NCBI GenBank assembly: GCA_017745295.1
Contig: JAGHZR010000001.1
Span: 62,001-126,000, forward strand
DNA from: Novosphingobium sp.
GTDB lineage: Bacteria > Pseudomonadota > Alphaproteobacteria > Sphingomonadales > Sphingomonadaceae
Direction of reading: 5' to 3'
DNA: 64,000 nucleotides
In this document: positions 18,077-27,784 of the stretch, piece by piece
How the letters are laid out: each line of letters opens with the position of its first letter
Position numbering within the stretch: the first letter of the stretch is position 1
Program-made: the position numbers and the translations under genes
Notes under the pieces: model-generated
Databases searched by the model: none
What the model was told of the DNA's origin: nothing
The model's input: only the letters and a program-made list of their open reading frames with translations

Positions 18077-19798
18077 ATGCTGATCGGTATCGATCTGGGC
18101 ACCACCAACAGTGCCGTGGCGATCTGGCGCGATGGCGAGGCGGTTCTCGTTCCCAATGCCCTCGGCGATTTCCTCACCCCTTCCGCCGTCTCGATCGCGC
18201 GGGACGGGCAGGCCTGGATCGGCCGTCCCGCGCTGGACCGTCTGGCAACCCACCCGCAGGACACCGCCACCAGCTTCAAGCGCCTGATGGGCACGGCCAG
18301 CACCACGCGCCTCGGCGGCAAAGTCTATAAGGCCGGGGACTATAACGCCGAAGACCTCTCCGCCCTCGTGCTCGGCGCGCTGGCCGCCGATGTCGAGGCA
18401 TTGACCGGCGAGCGGCCCACCGAAGCGGTCGTCACCGTGCCCGCCTATTTCAACGACCGCCAGCGCAAGGCCACCCGCCGCGCGGGCGAGCTGGCGGGCC
18501 TGACCGTTCGCCGCCTCATCAACGAGCCGACCGCCGCCGCGCTCGCCTTCGGCCTCCAGGACAAGGGCGACCGCGAGCCGTTCCTGGTCTTCGACCTCGG
18601 CGGCGGCACGTTCGACGTTTCCGTGGTCGAGATGTTCGACGGCGTGGTCGAAGTCCGCGCCTCGGCGGGCGACAACCGGCTGGGCGGCGACGACTTCGAC
18701 GATGCGCTGGCCGCCATGGCCAGGCCGCGCATCGATCCGGCCCACCGGCTGAACGCCCTGCCCGCACCCCAGCGCGAGGCCCTGCTCAAGCGCGCCGCCG
18801 AGACCTGCCGCCGCGCCCTCGGCACCGCGAGCGAGGCGGAGTTCGCGCTCGTTCTCGGCGAGGAGCGCCTCGCCGCCGTCATCACCGAAGCCGAATTCGA
18901 AAGCGCCTGCGAGCCGCTGCTGCGGCGCCTGCGCGAACCCGTGGTGCGCGCCCTGCGCGACTGCGCGATCGACGCCTCGGAACTGTCCGAAATCGTGCTC
19001 GTCGGCGGCGCCACCCGCATGCCGGTAGTCCGCCGCGCGATCACCCGCCTGTTCGGCCGCTTCCCCAACGCCTCGGTTCACCCCGACCATGCGGTGGCGC
19101 TGGGCGCGGCGATGCAGGCGGCGCTGGTCGGGCGCGACGCGGCGCTCGACGAGATCCGCATCACCGACGTCTGCCCCTTCACCCTCGGCGTCGAAGTAGC
19201 CGAGCAGGACGGCCACGGCGGCCTCCAGCGCGGACTGTTCTCGCCGGTGATCGAGCGCAACACGCCGGTCCCAGTCTCGCGGATGAACACCTATTCCACC
19301 CTCGGCGACAACCAGAAGACGCTGGAATTCGGCATCTATCAGGGCGAGGCCCGCGAAGTGCGCGGCAATGTGAAGCTGGGCCATATCGCCATTCCCGTGC
19401 CGCCGCGCCCCGCGGGCGAAGTCTCGGCGCAAGTGCGCTTCTCCTACGACAGTTCCGGCCTGCTGGAGATCGACGTCCATGTCCCGGCGAGCGGCGTCGA
19501 GCGCAATCTCGTGATCGTCGACGAGGAAGACCGCCCCGGCCGCAAGGAACTCGACAGCCGCCGCGCCGCGCTGGCGAAGCTCAAGTTCCACCCGCGCGAG
19601 GAGGCCGGGAACGTCGCGATCATGGCCCGCGCCGAGCGCTGCTACGAAGACCATATCGGCGATGTCCGGCAGGCGATCGGCCACTGGATCACCTTGTTCG
19701 CAGGCGCGCTCGACACGCAGGACCCGCGCCGCATCGCCGATGCCCGCGCGATGCTGGTCGCCCGGCTCGACGAAGTGGAAATCGTGACGCCGCTATGA
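18077..19798 (+). CDS. hscC: HscC-type Hsp70 chaperone
   Basis: 573 residues, shorter than DnaK (about 640) and like E. coli HscC. The actin-type ATPase is intact: IGIDLGTTNSAVA phosphate-1 motif, VPAYFNDRQR, INEPTAAALAFG, FDLGGGTFDVSV phosphate-2, and VLVGGATRMPVVR. The substrate-binding domain (TLGVEVAEQDG, NTPVPVSR) is present with a shortened helical lid and no DnaK-type C-terminal tail. The stop overlaps the start of a J-like membrane protein by ATGA, so the two are probably a dedicated pair as with HscC and its J partners in enterobacteria. Substrates are unknown. No heat-shock promoter was recognised. Confidence 0.9.
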   Translation: MLIGIDLGTTNSAVAIWRDGEAVLVPNALGDFLTPSAVSIARDGQAWIGRPALDRLATHPQDTATSFKRLMGTASTTRLGGKVYKAGDYNAEDLSALVLGALAADVEALTGERPTEAVVTVPAYFNDRQRKATRRAGELAGLTVRRLINEPTAAALAFGLQDKGDREPFLVFDLGGGTFDVSVVEMFDGVVEVRASAGDNRLGGDDFDDALAAMARPRIDPAHRLNALPAPQREALLKRAAETCRRALGTASEAEFALVLGEERLAAVITEAEFESACEPLLRRLREPVVRALRDCAIDASELSEIVLVGGATRMPVVRRAITRLFGRFPNASVHPDHAVALGAAMQAALVGRDAALDEIRITDVCPFTLGVEVAEQDGHGGLQRGLFSPVIERNTPVPVSRMNTYSTLGDNQKTLEFGIYQGEAREVRGNVKLGHIAIPVPPRPAGEVSAQVRFSYDSSGLLEIDVHVPASGVERNLVIVDEEDRPGRKELDSRRAALAKLKFHPREEAGNVAIMARAERCYEDHIGDVRQAIGHWITLFAGALDTQDPRRIADARAMLVARLDEVEIVTPL

Positions 19799-21525
19799 GC
19801 CGGACGCCCTGGTCCATCCTCGGCATCGGCAGGACCGCCGACGCCGCCGCGATCCGCAAGGCCTATGCCGCGCGGCTGAAAGCCATGGACGTGGACAGCG
19901 ACGTCGAGGGATTCGCGCAGCTGCGTCAGGCTCGCGACCATGCCCTGCGGCTGGCGCGCAATCTTGCCGCCACGGCAGAGCCGGCCCAGCCGGAACCGGG
20001 ACCGGAGCCGAAACAGGGCGACGAACCGGAATTCGGCCCCTCCCCCGACGCGCCGCCGCGCTGGACTTATGCCGCGCCGCAGCTCTCCGGCGACTGGAGC
20101 CGCGCCGACCTAGCCGCGCGCCCCGGCGAGCCGGACGACACGACGATGCTCGGCCGCATGGCCTGGGCCGCCGCCGCCGCGCGCGAGGGCGTGAGCGGGG
20201 CAGGCATTCCGCTCACCACGATCGACCCCTTCACCGCCCCGTTCCTGCCCGGCAACCACACAGCCGACGATACGCTGGGCCTGCGTCCGGGCGAGACCCC
20301 GGCGGAACGGCTGGCGATCCTGCTCGATCCCGAGCGCGAGACAGCCGGCGAACCCCTCACCGAGGCCGAGGCCCGGCAGGCGACCCGCGCCTTGCGCAAG
20401 ATCCTGGACGATGCCGCGCAGGCCCAGATCACCCGCGCCCAGCAGATCGAGGACTGGCTGGCCGAAGTGCTCGCGCGCGGCTGGCCGCGCTCGGCCCCGC
20501 TGCTGGAAGACGCCAATGCCGCGTTCGGCTGGGAGCGCGAATGGGCCGCCCACGATGCGCGCCCCGGTGTCGCCTTCCTCGGTGCGCGCCTGCGCGGCTA
20601 TCGCTTCCAGCAGAGCGTGCTCCAGCCCGGCCACCGCTATCACAAGGCGTGGAACGAACTCGTCCGTCCGGGCCGGGCCAGCCGCTTCCGCATGTTGCGC
20701 GGCCCCGCGCAAGGCGAAGTCGACAGCCTGCTGCGCGGCATGCGGCAGAACTTCCCCGAACTGGAAACCCATTTCGCGCCGGAACGCGTGGCTTCGTGGG
20801 AAAGCGGCAATCCTTTCGCCTCGGGCCTGCTGATCTTCTTCGGGGTGATCGCGCTCAGCATCGTCATCGCCTTGGCCAACGGCTCCTCCAGCCGTGAATC
20901 GCTGGAGCGCGACACCCGGCAGGCGATGCAGGCCGCCGTTCCCGAGGCTTTCGGCGAGGGCCACGATTCGTCCTGGCTCTGGGACAAGCAGCCGGAACTG
21001 GCAGGCCTGCTGAACGCCCAGGCCCGCACTCTCCTCGAAAACGGCGACAGCGAGGCGGCGGTCGTGGACAAGGTCGTGGAGATCGTGCGCGGGCGCAGCT
21101 TCCTCAACGGCCGCGAACTGGCGGGCGGCGACCTCGACACCGCGATGCATTTGCGCCTTGCCCAGCTCAGGGCGGCCCAGAGCCGCAGCGTCGCCGCCTG
21201 CATCGATGTGCGCAACTCCGGCGTGCTCCACGGCGCGATCCCGCTGCCGGAACACTTGCGCGGACAGGAACGCGCCTTCGCCGCGCATCTCGCGGAAACC
21301 GGCAGGCTGGGCCGCCCCAAGGGCCACGGCGAGCGTTCGGCCATGGTGCCGGGCAGGCTGATCGATCAGGTCGTCGCCGCCACCCGGCTCAGCCGCGATA
21401 CCGTGCAACAGGCGATGTCGGGCAAGGGCGACGATGCCGCCGGCTGCGCGGTGACGATCGCCCTGCTGGACCGCACGCTGGCCTGGCAGGGCGAGAACCG
21501 GCGCGAGATTTTGATGACGCTGTGA
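19795..21525 (+). CDS. Membrane-anchored J-like protein lacking HPD, partner of HscC
   Basis: 576 residues. The first 55 residues look like a J-domain (WSILGIGRTADAAAIRKAYAARLKAM, then FAQLRQARDHALRLA), but the His-Pro-Asp loop needed to stimulate Hsp70 is replaced by MDVDSD. A Pro/Glu-rich linker follows (about 60-90). A long unassigned middle region runs to about residue 340, one transmembrane helix lies near 343-363 (LLIFFGVIALSIVIALA), and about 210 C-terminal residues follow. It overlaps hscC by four bases. E. coli HscC partners are also membrane J proteins, so the assignment rests on context plus the N-terminal similarity. Loss of HPD suggests a modified or non-stimulatory J role. Confidence 0.82.
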   Translation: MSRTPWSILGIGRTADAAAIRKAYAARLKAMDVDSDVEGFAQLRQARDHALRLARNLAATAEPAQPEPGPEPKQGDEPEFGPSPDAPPRWTYAAPQLSGDWSRADLAARPGEPDDTTMLGRMAWAAAAAREGVSGAGIPLTTIDPFTAPFLPGNHTADDTLGLRPGETPAERLAILLDPERETAGEPLTEAEARQATRALRKILDDAAQAQITRAQQIEDWLAEVLARGWPRSAPLLEDANAAFGWEREWAAHDARPGVAFLGARLRGYRFQQSVLQPGHRYHKAWNELVRPGRASRFRMLRGPAQGEVDSLLRGMRQNFPELETHFAPERVASWESGNPFASGLLIFFGVIALSIVIALANGSSSRESLERDTRQAMQAAVPEAFGEGHDSSWLWDKQPELAGLLNAQARTLLENGDSEAAVVDKVVEIVRGRSFLNGRELAGGDLDTAMHLRLAQLRAAQSRSVAACIDVRNSGVLHGAIPLPEHLRGQERAFAAHLAETGRLGRPKGHGERSAMVPGRLIDQVVAATRLSRDTVQQAMSGKGDDAAGCAVTIALLDRTLAWQGENRREILMTL

Positions 21526-21586
21526 GGCGGTCTGCGGTGGGACGGTGCGTTATGGGCTAAGCTGGCGGTCAACACCAAACGTCAGT

Positions 21587-22762
21587 TCAGATTGCCAGCC
21601 CCGCCGCCCGCGCGCTCGCCCAGGCCCATTGGAAGTTGTAGCCGCCGAGCCAGCCGGTCACGTCCGCCGCCTCGCCGATCACGTAGAGGCCCGGCACCTT
21701 GCGCGCTTCCATGGTCTTCGACGAGAGACCGGCGGTATCGATCCCGCCCGCCGTCACTTCCGCCTTGGCAAAACCTTCCGAACCGTCCGGCACGAACGGC
21801 CAGCGCGCCAGCTTCACCTCGGCGGCGGCCAGCGCCTTGTCGGACATCGCGCCGAGTTCGCCGGAGAGGCCGAGCCGCTCGCAGAGCACGTCCACCAGTC
21901 GCTCCGGCAGGCCTTCGCCCAGCACCTTGCGCAGGCTGATGCGCGGACGTTCGCGCTTGGCTTCCCGGAGCCAGCCTTCGGCGCGGTCAGGCAGGAACTG
22001 CGTTGTCACCGTCTGGCCGCGCTGCCAGTAGCTCGAAATCTGGAGGATCGCCGGGCCGGAAAGCCCGCGATGGGTGAACAGCGCCGCCTCGCGGAACGCC
22101 GCCTTGCCGCACCGGGCCACGACTTCGGTGGAGACGCCGGAAAGATCGCGGAACAGCGCCTCGTCGCCCGCCAGCGTCAGCGGCACCAGCGCCGGACGTG
22201 GCTGGACGACCTTGAGGCCGAACTTGCGCGCGAGATCATAGGCCACCCCGGTCGCGCCCATCTTGGGGATCGACGGCCCGCCGGTGGCGATCACCAGCGC
22301 CGGTGCCGTGGCGACCCGCGCGCCGAAAGCCACGCGGTAGAGGCCGTCACCATGCCCGATCTCGCCGAGCGCATCGCCGCAGTTCACCTCGACGCCGCCC
22401 TTCGCGCATTCCTCCAGAAGCATGGCCACGATCTGCTTCGCCGAACCGTCGCAGAACAGCTGGCCCAGCGTCTTCTCGTGCCAGGCGATGCCGTAGGCAT
22501 CCACCATCGCGATGAAATCGGCCGCCGTGTAGCGGCTCAGTGCCGACTTGGCGAAATGGGCATTGCCCGAGAGGTAGCGGTCGGGCGCCGTGTGGATATT
22601 GGTGAAGTTGCAGCGCCCGCCGCCCGAGATCAGGATCTTCTTGCCTGGCTGGCCGGCATGGTCGAGCAGCAGCACGCGCTTGCCGCGCTGCCCGGCCGTG
22701 GCCGCGCAGAACAGCCCGGCCGCGCCTGCGCCGAGGACGATGGCGTCGTAAGTCTCGCTCAC
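21587..22762 (-). CDS. HI0933/BaiN-family flavoprotein
   Basis: 391 residues. This is a FAD-dependent oxidoreductase of the NAD(P)/FAD HI0933-like family. It has the N-terminal dinucleotide motif VLGAGAAGLFCAATAG, the family signature GKKILISGGGRCNFTN, a central IATGGPSIPKMGATG segment, and the C-terminal FAD-contacting GEAADVTGWLGGYNFQWAW. Physiological substrate is unknown for most members. The GTG start at 22762 overlaps the stop of the next FAD gene by four bases (GTGA), so both are one operon. The long open frame upstream of this start belongs to the antisense of that gene and is discarded. Confidence 0.92.
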   Translation of the reverse strand: MSETYDAIVLGAGAAGLFCAATAGQRGKRVLLLDHAGQPGKKILISGGGRCNFTNIHTAPDRYLSGNAHFAKSALSRYTAADFIAMVDAYGIAWHEKTLGQLFCDGSAKQIVAMLLEECAKGGVEVNCGDALGEIGHGDGLYRVAFGARVATAPALVIATGGPSIPKMGATGVAYDLARKFGLKVVQPRPALVPLTLAGDEALFRDLSGVSTEVVARCGKAAFREAALFTHRGLSGPAILQISSYWQRGQTVTTQFLPDRAEGWLREAKRERPRISLRKVLGEGLPERLVDVLCERLGLSGELGAMSDKALAAAEVKLARWPFVPDGSEGFAKAEVTAGGIDTAGLSSKTMEARKVPGLYVIGEAADVTGWLGGYNFQWAWASARAAGLAI

Positions 22763-24405
22763 TGCTCGGATGCAATCCCGGTTTGTGCCGGGGCCAGTTC
22801 CAGCGCCAGCGCCTCGGCCACGCGGATGCCGTCCACCGCCGCCGAGAGAATGCCGCCCGCATAGCCCGCACCCTCGCCCGCCGGGTAGAGGCCGCGCGTG
22901 TTGAGGCTCTGCAGGTCCCGGCCGCGGGTGATCCGTATGGGCGAGGAAGTGCGCGTCTCCACGCCCGTCATCACCACGTCGGGATGGTCGTAGCCCGGCA
23001 CCTGACGGCCGAACACCGGCAGCGCCTCGCGGATGGCCTCGACCACGAAGTCGGGCAGGCACTGCTTGAGTTCGGTCAGGTGGACGCCCGGCTGATAGCT
23101 GGGGATCACTTCGCCGAATTCGGTCGAGGGCCGGTCGGCCAGGAAGTCGCCCAGCTTCTGGCCCGGCGCCTTGTAGTTCTCGCCGCCCGCCTTGTAGGCC
23201 AGTTCCTCGAACTTGCGCTGGAAGGCCACGCCCGCCAGCGGATCGCCGGGGTAGTCCTTGTCCGGATCGATATCGACGACGAGGCCGGAATTGGCGTTGA
23301 ACTCGGCGCGCGAATACTGGCTCATGCCGTTGGTGACGACGCGGCCCGGCTCGCTCGCCGCCGCCACCACGCGGCCGCCGGGGCACATGCAGAAGCTGTA
23401 GACGGTACGCCCGTTGGAGGCCTTGTGCGCGATCGAATAGGCCGCCGCGCCGAGGATCTTGTTGCCCGCATTGTCGCCGTAGCGGGCGGTGTCGATCCAG
23501 CTCTGGGGATGCTCGATGCGCACGCCGATCGCGAAGGGCTTGGCCTCGATATAGACGCCGCGTTCGTGCAGCACCTCGAAAGTATCGCGCGCCGAGTGGC
23601 CGACCGCCATGATGACCTGGCTGGCGGGCAGGTACTCGCCGTTCGACAGGTGCAGGCCGGTGATCCGGCGCTCGCCGTCCGCGTTTTCCTCGATCTCGAA
23701 GTCGTCGACGCGGGTGCCGAAGCGGTACTCGCCGCCGAGCTGCTCGATCGTCTCGCGCATCGACATCACCATCGTCACCAGACGGAAGGTGCCGATATGC
23801 GGGTGCGCCTCGGTAAGGATGTCGTCGGGCGCTCCGGCCTTGACGAATTCGGTCAGGACCTTGCGGCCGAGATGGCGGCTGTCCTTGATGCGGCTGTAGA
23901 GCTTGCCGTCGGAGAACGTGCCCGCGCCGCCCTCGCCGAACTGGACATTGCTTTCCGTGTCGAGCACCGAGCGGCGCCACAGGCCCCAGGTGTCCTTGGT
24001 CCGCTCGCGCACGGCCTTGCCGCGCTCGACGATGATCGGCCGGAAGCCCATCTGCGCCAGGACCAGCGCCGCCAGCAGCCCGCAAGGACCGGCACCGATC
24101 ACCACCGGGCGCGGGCCGTCGTAATCGGCGGGCGCGTGGGTGACGAACTTGTACGAGGTATCGGGCGTGGGCCGCACATGCTGGTCGCCGTGGTGGGCGG
24201 CCAGCACTTTCGCCTCGTCCTTCACCACGAGATCGAGCGTGTAGACCAGCTTGATCGCGTTCTTGCGCCGCGCGTCGTTGCCCCGGCGCACCATGACGAC
24301 GCGCTCCAGTTCGTCCGAGGCGATTCGCAGCCGCGCGCAGACGGCGGCTTCGAGGTCCTCGGGAGCATGGTCGAGCGGCAGGGTAAGGTCGGACAAGCGT
24401 AACAT
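22759..24405 (-). CDS. COG2509-type FAD-dependent dehydrogenase
   Basis: 548 residues from ATG 24405. A small N-terminal domain of about 90 residues, rich in basic residues (VMVRRGNDARRKNAIKLVY), precedes the FAD fold VVIGAGPCGLLAALVLAQ. Family hallmarks are FGEGGAGTFSDGKLYSR, the Cys-containing YSFCMCPGGRVVAAASE, and the C-terminal TRGLYPAGEGAGYAGGI. This conserved bacterial family has no firmly known reaction. The protein is probably soluble. It is the first gene of a pair with the HI0933-like flavoprotein, overlapping by GTGA. Confidence 0.92.
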   Translation of the reverse strand: MLRLSDLTLPLDHAPEDLEAAVCARLRIASDELERVVMVRRGNDARRKNAIKLVYTLDLVVKDEAKVLAAHHGDQHVRPTPDTSYKFVTHAPADYDGPRPVVIGAGPCGLLAALVLAQMGFRPIIVERGKAVRERTKDTWGLWRRSVLDTESNVQFGEGGAGTFSDGKLYSRIKDSRHLGRKVLTEFVKAGAPDDILTEAHPHIGTFRLVTMVMSMRETIEQLGGEYRFGTRVDDFEIEENADGERRITGLHLSNGEYLPASQVIMAVGHSARDTFEVLHERGVYIEAKPFAIGVRIEHPQSWIDTARYGDNAGNKILGAAAYSIAHKASNGRTVYSFCMCPGGRVVAAASEPGRVVTNGMSQYSRAEFNANSGLVVDIDPDKDYPGDPLAGVAFQRKFEELAYKAGGENYKAPGQKLGDFLADRPSTEFGEVIPSYQPGVHLTELKQCLPDFVVEAIREALPVFGRQVPGYDHPDVVMTGVETRTSSPIRITRGRDLQSLNTRGLYPAGEGAGYAGGILSAAVDGIRVAEALALELAPAQTGIASEQ

Positions 24406-24487
24406 CCGCGCGCCCTTATACCCGTTCGGCCCGCGACGCCACGGATTTGCGGGGCGGGCGGGATTCCCGCTGCGGGAAAACCCGCCG

Positions 24488-25489
24488 CTATGTCTTCTTC
24501 CGCGCCGCGCGGACCGGCGCGCGGGCGAAGCTCCAGCCACCCGCATTGGGCCGCACCACCAAGTCGCCAATCGAAGCCGGGCGTCCTTCGCGCAGGCTCT
24601 CCAGCAGCCGCGCCACGGCGCTGCCGCGTGGCTCCTCCCCGCCGAGTTCGGTGACGCAGCGCGCCAGTACCCGCAGCACCACTGCGCGCGGCGCCTGCGG
24701 GCGGTAGCGCAGGCCCATCGGCTCCCTGCTCACGCAGGAGCGCCATTCCAGCGCCGCCATCCAGTCCAGCGCGGCATCGGCTTCGGCGAGGTGCTCGGCG
24801 CTGCGGGCGATGGCCGCCACGTCCAGCCACTCCGCCCCGGCGAGCGCCTTGCGGATACGCACCCGGTCGAAACGGTCGTTCGTATTGCTGGGGTCCTGCA
24901 CGGTTTCGACACCGGCTTGCCCTACCACCGCGCCAAGCTCCGCGCGGCGCCAGTCGAGCACCGGCCGCAGCAGCGGAATCGCGGTTCCGGGCACTACCCC
25001 GCGCCCGCGCGCGCCGGCCAGACCGGCGACGCCGCTGGCGCGGTTGAGGCGCATGAGCAGGGTCTCGGCCTGATCGTCGGCATGGTGCGCGGTGGCCAGC
25101 GCAGCAAGGCCCCGGCGCTCGATCCACGCTGCCATCGCCGCATAGCGCGCCGCGCGGGCCTCGGCCTGGACATTGCCCGGTGCGACCTCGACCTTCAGGG
25201 CTTCGTGCGGAACCCCGAGCCTTGCGCAGAGCGCCGCGACTCCGGCGGCCTCCCCGGCGCTTTCGGCGCGCAGCCCGTGATCGACGGTCGCGGCCTCCAC
25301 CCGCCCCGGCAGGGCGGCATGGGCCAGCAGCAGCAACGCGGTGCTGTCCGGCCCGCCGGAAACGGCCACGGCGAGCCGGGCCTCACTCTCGATCTCCGGC
25401 CAGACCGCCGCCAGCCCGGCCCAAAACCGCTGAACGGCCTCGGGCGTGAGGGCCGGCGTCAGCACCGGATCAGGCGCACTTGAGCCCAT
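24488..25489 (-). CDS. tilS: tRNA(Ile)-lysidine synthase
   Basis: 333 residues, a short form. It ligates lysine to C34 of the CAU-anticodon tRNA-Ile using ATP. The PP-loop SGGPDSTALLL, the VDHGLR segment and HHADDQAETLLMRL are the TilS signatures. The long C-terminal domains of the E. coli enzyme are reduced. I chose ATG 25489, which overlaps the end of cpoB by about 20 bases. The cpoB-tilS order is common next to tol-pal in proteobacteria, although tol-pal itself is not in the window. Confidence 0.93.
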   Translation of the reverse strand: MGSSAPDPVLTPALTPEAVQRFWAGLAAVWPEIESEARLAVAVSGGPDSTALLLLAHAALPGRVEAATVDHGLRAESAGEAAGVAALCARLGVPHEALKVEVAPGNVQAEARAARYAAMAAWIERRGLAALATAHHADDQAETLLMRLNRASGVAGLAGARGRGVVPGTAIPLLRPVLDWRRAELGAVVGQAGVETVQDPSNTNDRFDRVRIRKALAGAEWLDVAAIARSAEHLAEADAALDWMAALEWRSCVSREPMGLRYRPQAPRAVVLRVLARCVTELGGEEPRGSAVARLLESLREGRPASIGDLVVRPNAGGWSFARAPVRAARKKT

Positions 25490-26408
25490 TGCGCGTGGAA
25501 TCGTAGGTGCTCTTGAGGCGACCGGCGGCCTCTGCCGCATAAGTCTCGCTGAATTCGGCCAGTGCGATGCAGGCGCGCTTGCTGTCCTTGAGCTGCTTCA
25601 TCGACACAGCAAGGTAGAGCAGGCTGTCCGGCGCACGGTCGCCGCGCTTGTCGGTCTGGTAGTTCTGGACGAACCACTTGGCACCTTCCATCGCGTTGCC
25701 GTCGTCGAGATAGGCGCGGCCGAGCAGGTTGCGGCCCCAGCTGGCGCGCGCGTGCTTGGGATACTTTTCAAGGTAGAGCTTCAGCTGCTGCTGGGCCTCG
25801 GGATAGAACTTCGCTTCCCAGAGGCGGAAGCCGTAGCTGTACTCGTCGTCGGCGGCGTCGCCGGTCTGCGGCTTGACGATCGCGCGAACCGCCTCGATCC
25901 GCGAATTCGACGGCGCGGCCGGGCGCGAGGGAGCCGTGGCCACCGGACTCGGCGCAGGCGCGGGCGACAGGCCGGAAGCGGGCTGCTGCTGGATCGGCGC
26001 GGGCGACAGCGCGCCCGGCTCCGGCATGGCGGCGGCACCGGCGGCCAGACGCGCCTCAAGCTGGTTGATGCGATTGGTGTTCTGCTCGACTTGCGAAGTC
26101 AGCTGGCGCAGCTGGCCTTCCACCGCATCGATGCGGACGAGTACGTCGGCGATCGGGGTCGAGGCGGGCTGGCCCGGCATCGGCGTGGGGGTCGGCGTGG
26201 CGGGCGTGATCTGTGGCTCGAAGAACTTGCCGTCGCCGCCTGGAAACACCTTGCGCTGAAGCGCGCGGACTTCGGATTCCACCTTGTTCAGGCGGGCACT
26301 GGTGTTGTCCTGCGCCTGGGCGGGCAGGCTTGCCCCCACCAGCACGAGCGCAACCACGCTCGTCGCGGCGAGGCGCATACGGCGCAGGTCCATGGAAAAA
26401 CGGTTCAT
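25470..26408 (-). CDS. cpoB: Periplasmic Tol-Pal coordinator CpoB (YbgF)
   Basis: 312 residues. A signal peptide (about residues 1-33, ending PAQAQ) leads to a coiled-coil trimerisation region (about 40-125, LTSQVEQNTNRINQLEARL), a Pro/Ala-rich linker, and a C-terminal TPR domain (YGFRLWEAKFYPEAQQQLKLY, LGRAYLDDGNAMEGAKWF). This is the CpoB/YbgF layout; the protein acts in the periplasm with Tol-Pal during envelope constriction. The insert of about 40 residues (Gln/Pro/Ala) between coil and TPR is low-complexity. It overlaps tilS. Confidence 0.92.
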   Translation of the reverse strand: MNRFSMDLRRMRLAATSVVALVLVGASLPAQAQDNTSARLNKVESEVRALQRKVFPGGDGKFFEPQITPATPTPTPMPGQPASTPIADVLVRIDAVEGQLRQLTSQVEQNTNRINQLEARLAAGAAAMPEPGALSPAPIQQQPASGLSPAPAPSPVATAPSRPAAPSNSRIEAVRAIVKPQTGDAADDEYSYGFRLWEAKFYPEAQQQLKLYLEKYPKHARASWGRNLLGRAYLDDGNAMEGAKWFVQNYQTDKRGDRAPDSLLYLAVSMKQLKDSKRACIALAEFSETYAAEAAGRLKSTYDSTRNGLKCA

Positions 26409-26552
26409 CGCCAAGTCTACTCCGTGTCAGGGCGCCCCGCGCGCCCTATCGGGTTCCGCGACGCCATGGACAGGAGAAACGGAACCGCTCGTTAACCAGA
26501 AATGTCTTGCGGACGGAATTGCCGCAAGCGCCGCCCTCTTGTCGAGGCAGGC

Positions 26553-27464
26553 TCAGTTGGAAGTGGTGGAAAGCGGTGCCGGAACCGAAGCGCCCGCGGT
26601 GGGGACAGCCGCCGCCGGGGTCGGGCCCGAAATTGGAGCCGTAGCCTGACCCCTCGCCAGCAGGTCGGCGGGAAGCAGCGAGACGCCGGACATCACCGTG
26701 GGCTTGGTCGCCAGCGGCGCGAGCGCCTTGCCGCCAACCGTGATCGCCAGACCGTCAGGACGGCCGAGCCGCAGCTGCGGCGCCTGCGCACCTTGCGGCA
26801 CGGTCCAGCTTTCGCCCTGCTTCAGCGTCTTTTCCAGCAGCTTGCCAGTCTTGTCGGTGACGCGCAGCCAGACGCCGTCGACCGTGGCGGTCAGCACGAC
26901 CGGGCCGTTCGTCGGCTGCGGTGCGGGCGCCGGGGCCTGCGTCGCGGCAACCGTGGCGGCGGGCTTCGGTGCGTCGGAGGTGAGATCGGGGAGCTGCCCC
27001 TCGGGCGAGAGATAGCTGCTCCAGAACACCAGCAGCAGCGCGATCACCACCACCGCACCGGCAGCGGCAACCCAGGCAAGCCGCACGGAAGGCACGCGGG
27101 CCGGATCGCCCGGCTCGAAATGCGGCACTACCACCGGCTCGCGCACGCCCTCGGCATCGAGCTGGATGCGGACCTGTTCGGCGATCGCCTTGTCGTCCAG
27201 CCCCAGCGCGCGGGCATAGGTGCGCGAAAAACCGACGGCATAAGTGCGCGCGGCAAGGTCACCCAGCCGGTCTTCCTCGATGGCGGAAAGGTGGCGTTCG
27301 GCGATCCGCGTCTTGACGGCGATCTGCGCGAGGGTCAGCCCTGCCGCTTCGCGCGCCTTGCGCAAGGTGGCGCCGACCGTGGACGAAGAACCACCGTTCC
27401 CGGCACTGACCAAACCTTCGGAGGGTCCCTGGTTTCCCGGCCCTTGATTTTCAACGTTTTCCAT
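26553..27464 (-). CDS. rodZ: RodZ-like HTH membrane protein
   Basis: 303 residues from ATG 27464 after a CGGGAG site. An N-terminal xre-type helix-turn-helix (ATLRKAREAAGLTLAQIAVKTRI, LSAIEEDRL), a single membrane segment (AWVAAAGAVVVIALLLVFW, about residues 129-147), a Pro/Ala-rich linker, and a C-terminal DUF4115-type domain (DGVWLRVTDKTGKLL, LRLGRPDGLAITVGG) give the RodZ layout. RodZ links MreB to the cell-wall elongation machinery. It lies upstream of cpoB on the same strand with an intervening 144-base gap. Confidence 0.9.
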   Translation of the reverse strand: MENVENQGPGNQGPSEGLVSAGNGGSSSTVGATLRKAREAAGLTLAQIAVKTRIAERHLSAIEEDRLGDLAARTYAVGFSRTYARALGLDDKAIAEQVRIQLDAEGVREPVVVPHFEPGDPARVPSVRLAWVAAAGAVVVIALLLVFWSSYLSPEGQLPDLTSDAPKPAATVAATQAPAPAPQPTNGPVVLTATVDGVWLRVTDKTGKLLEKTLKQGESWTVPQGAQAPQLRLGRPDGLAITVGGKALAPLATKPTVMSGVSLLPADLLARGQATAPISGPTPAAAVPTAGASVPAPLSTTSN

Positions 27465-27784
27465 TCCGCTCCCGAAGGGATGGTAGATCTGAACCTGACG
27501 GGAATCCACCAAACCGCGCGAGAATCCAAAGTCAATCACGACACAGCGGATAACTCGATCGTTTTGCGGCGGATGCGACCCCGTGCTCGGCGGATAACAT
27601 CCTCGCAAGTCCGCTTTATGTCAATTCTCGCTCAAGGTGTGAATCGGGGGAAATCCGGAGAAAACGCGACATTTCCCCATCTGCCCTTATGCCGCCCCCG
27701 CCTTCGGCAGGCAACGGAGGGGGCCGGATCGCTTGAGCGGCGACGGAAGTCGTCCGATGGCGTAAACCGCCCGAACGCGAAACC
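27465..27784. other. Intergenic region between ptsP and rodZ, 320 bases
   Basis: No gene is supported. On the minus strand it holds the end of the ptsP transcript and the rodZ promoter. A GC-rich imperfect hairpin (GCCCCCGCC...GGAGGGGGC, about 27692-27725) may be a terminator of ptsP, but has no U-tract. The stretch near 27500-27600 is less GC-rich and is the likely rodZ promoter zone. Confidence 0.4.
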
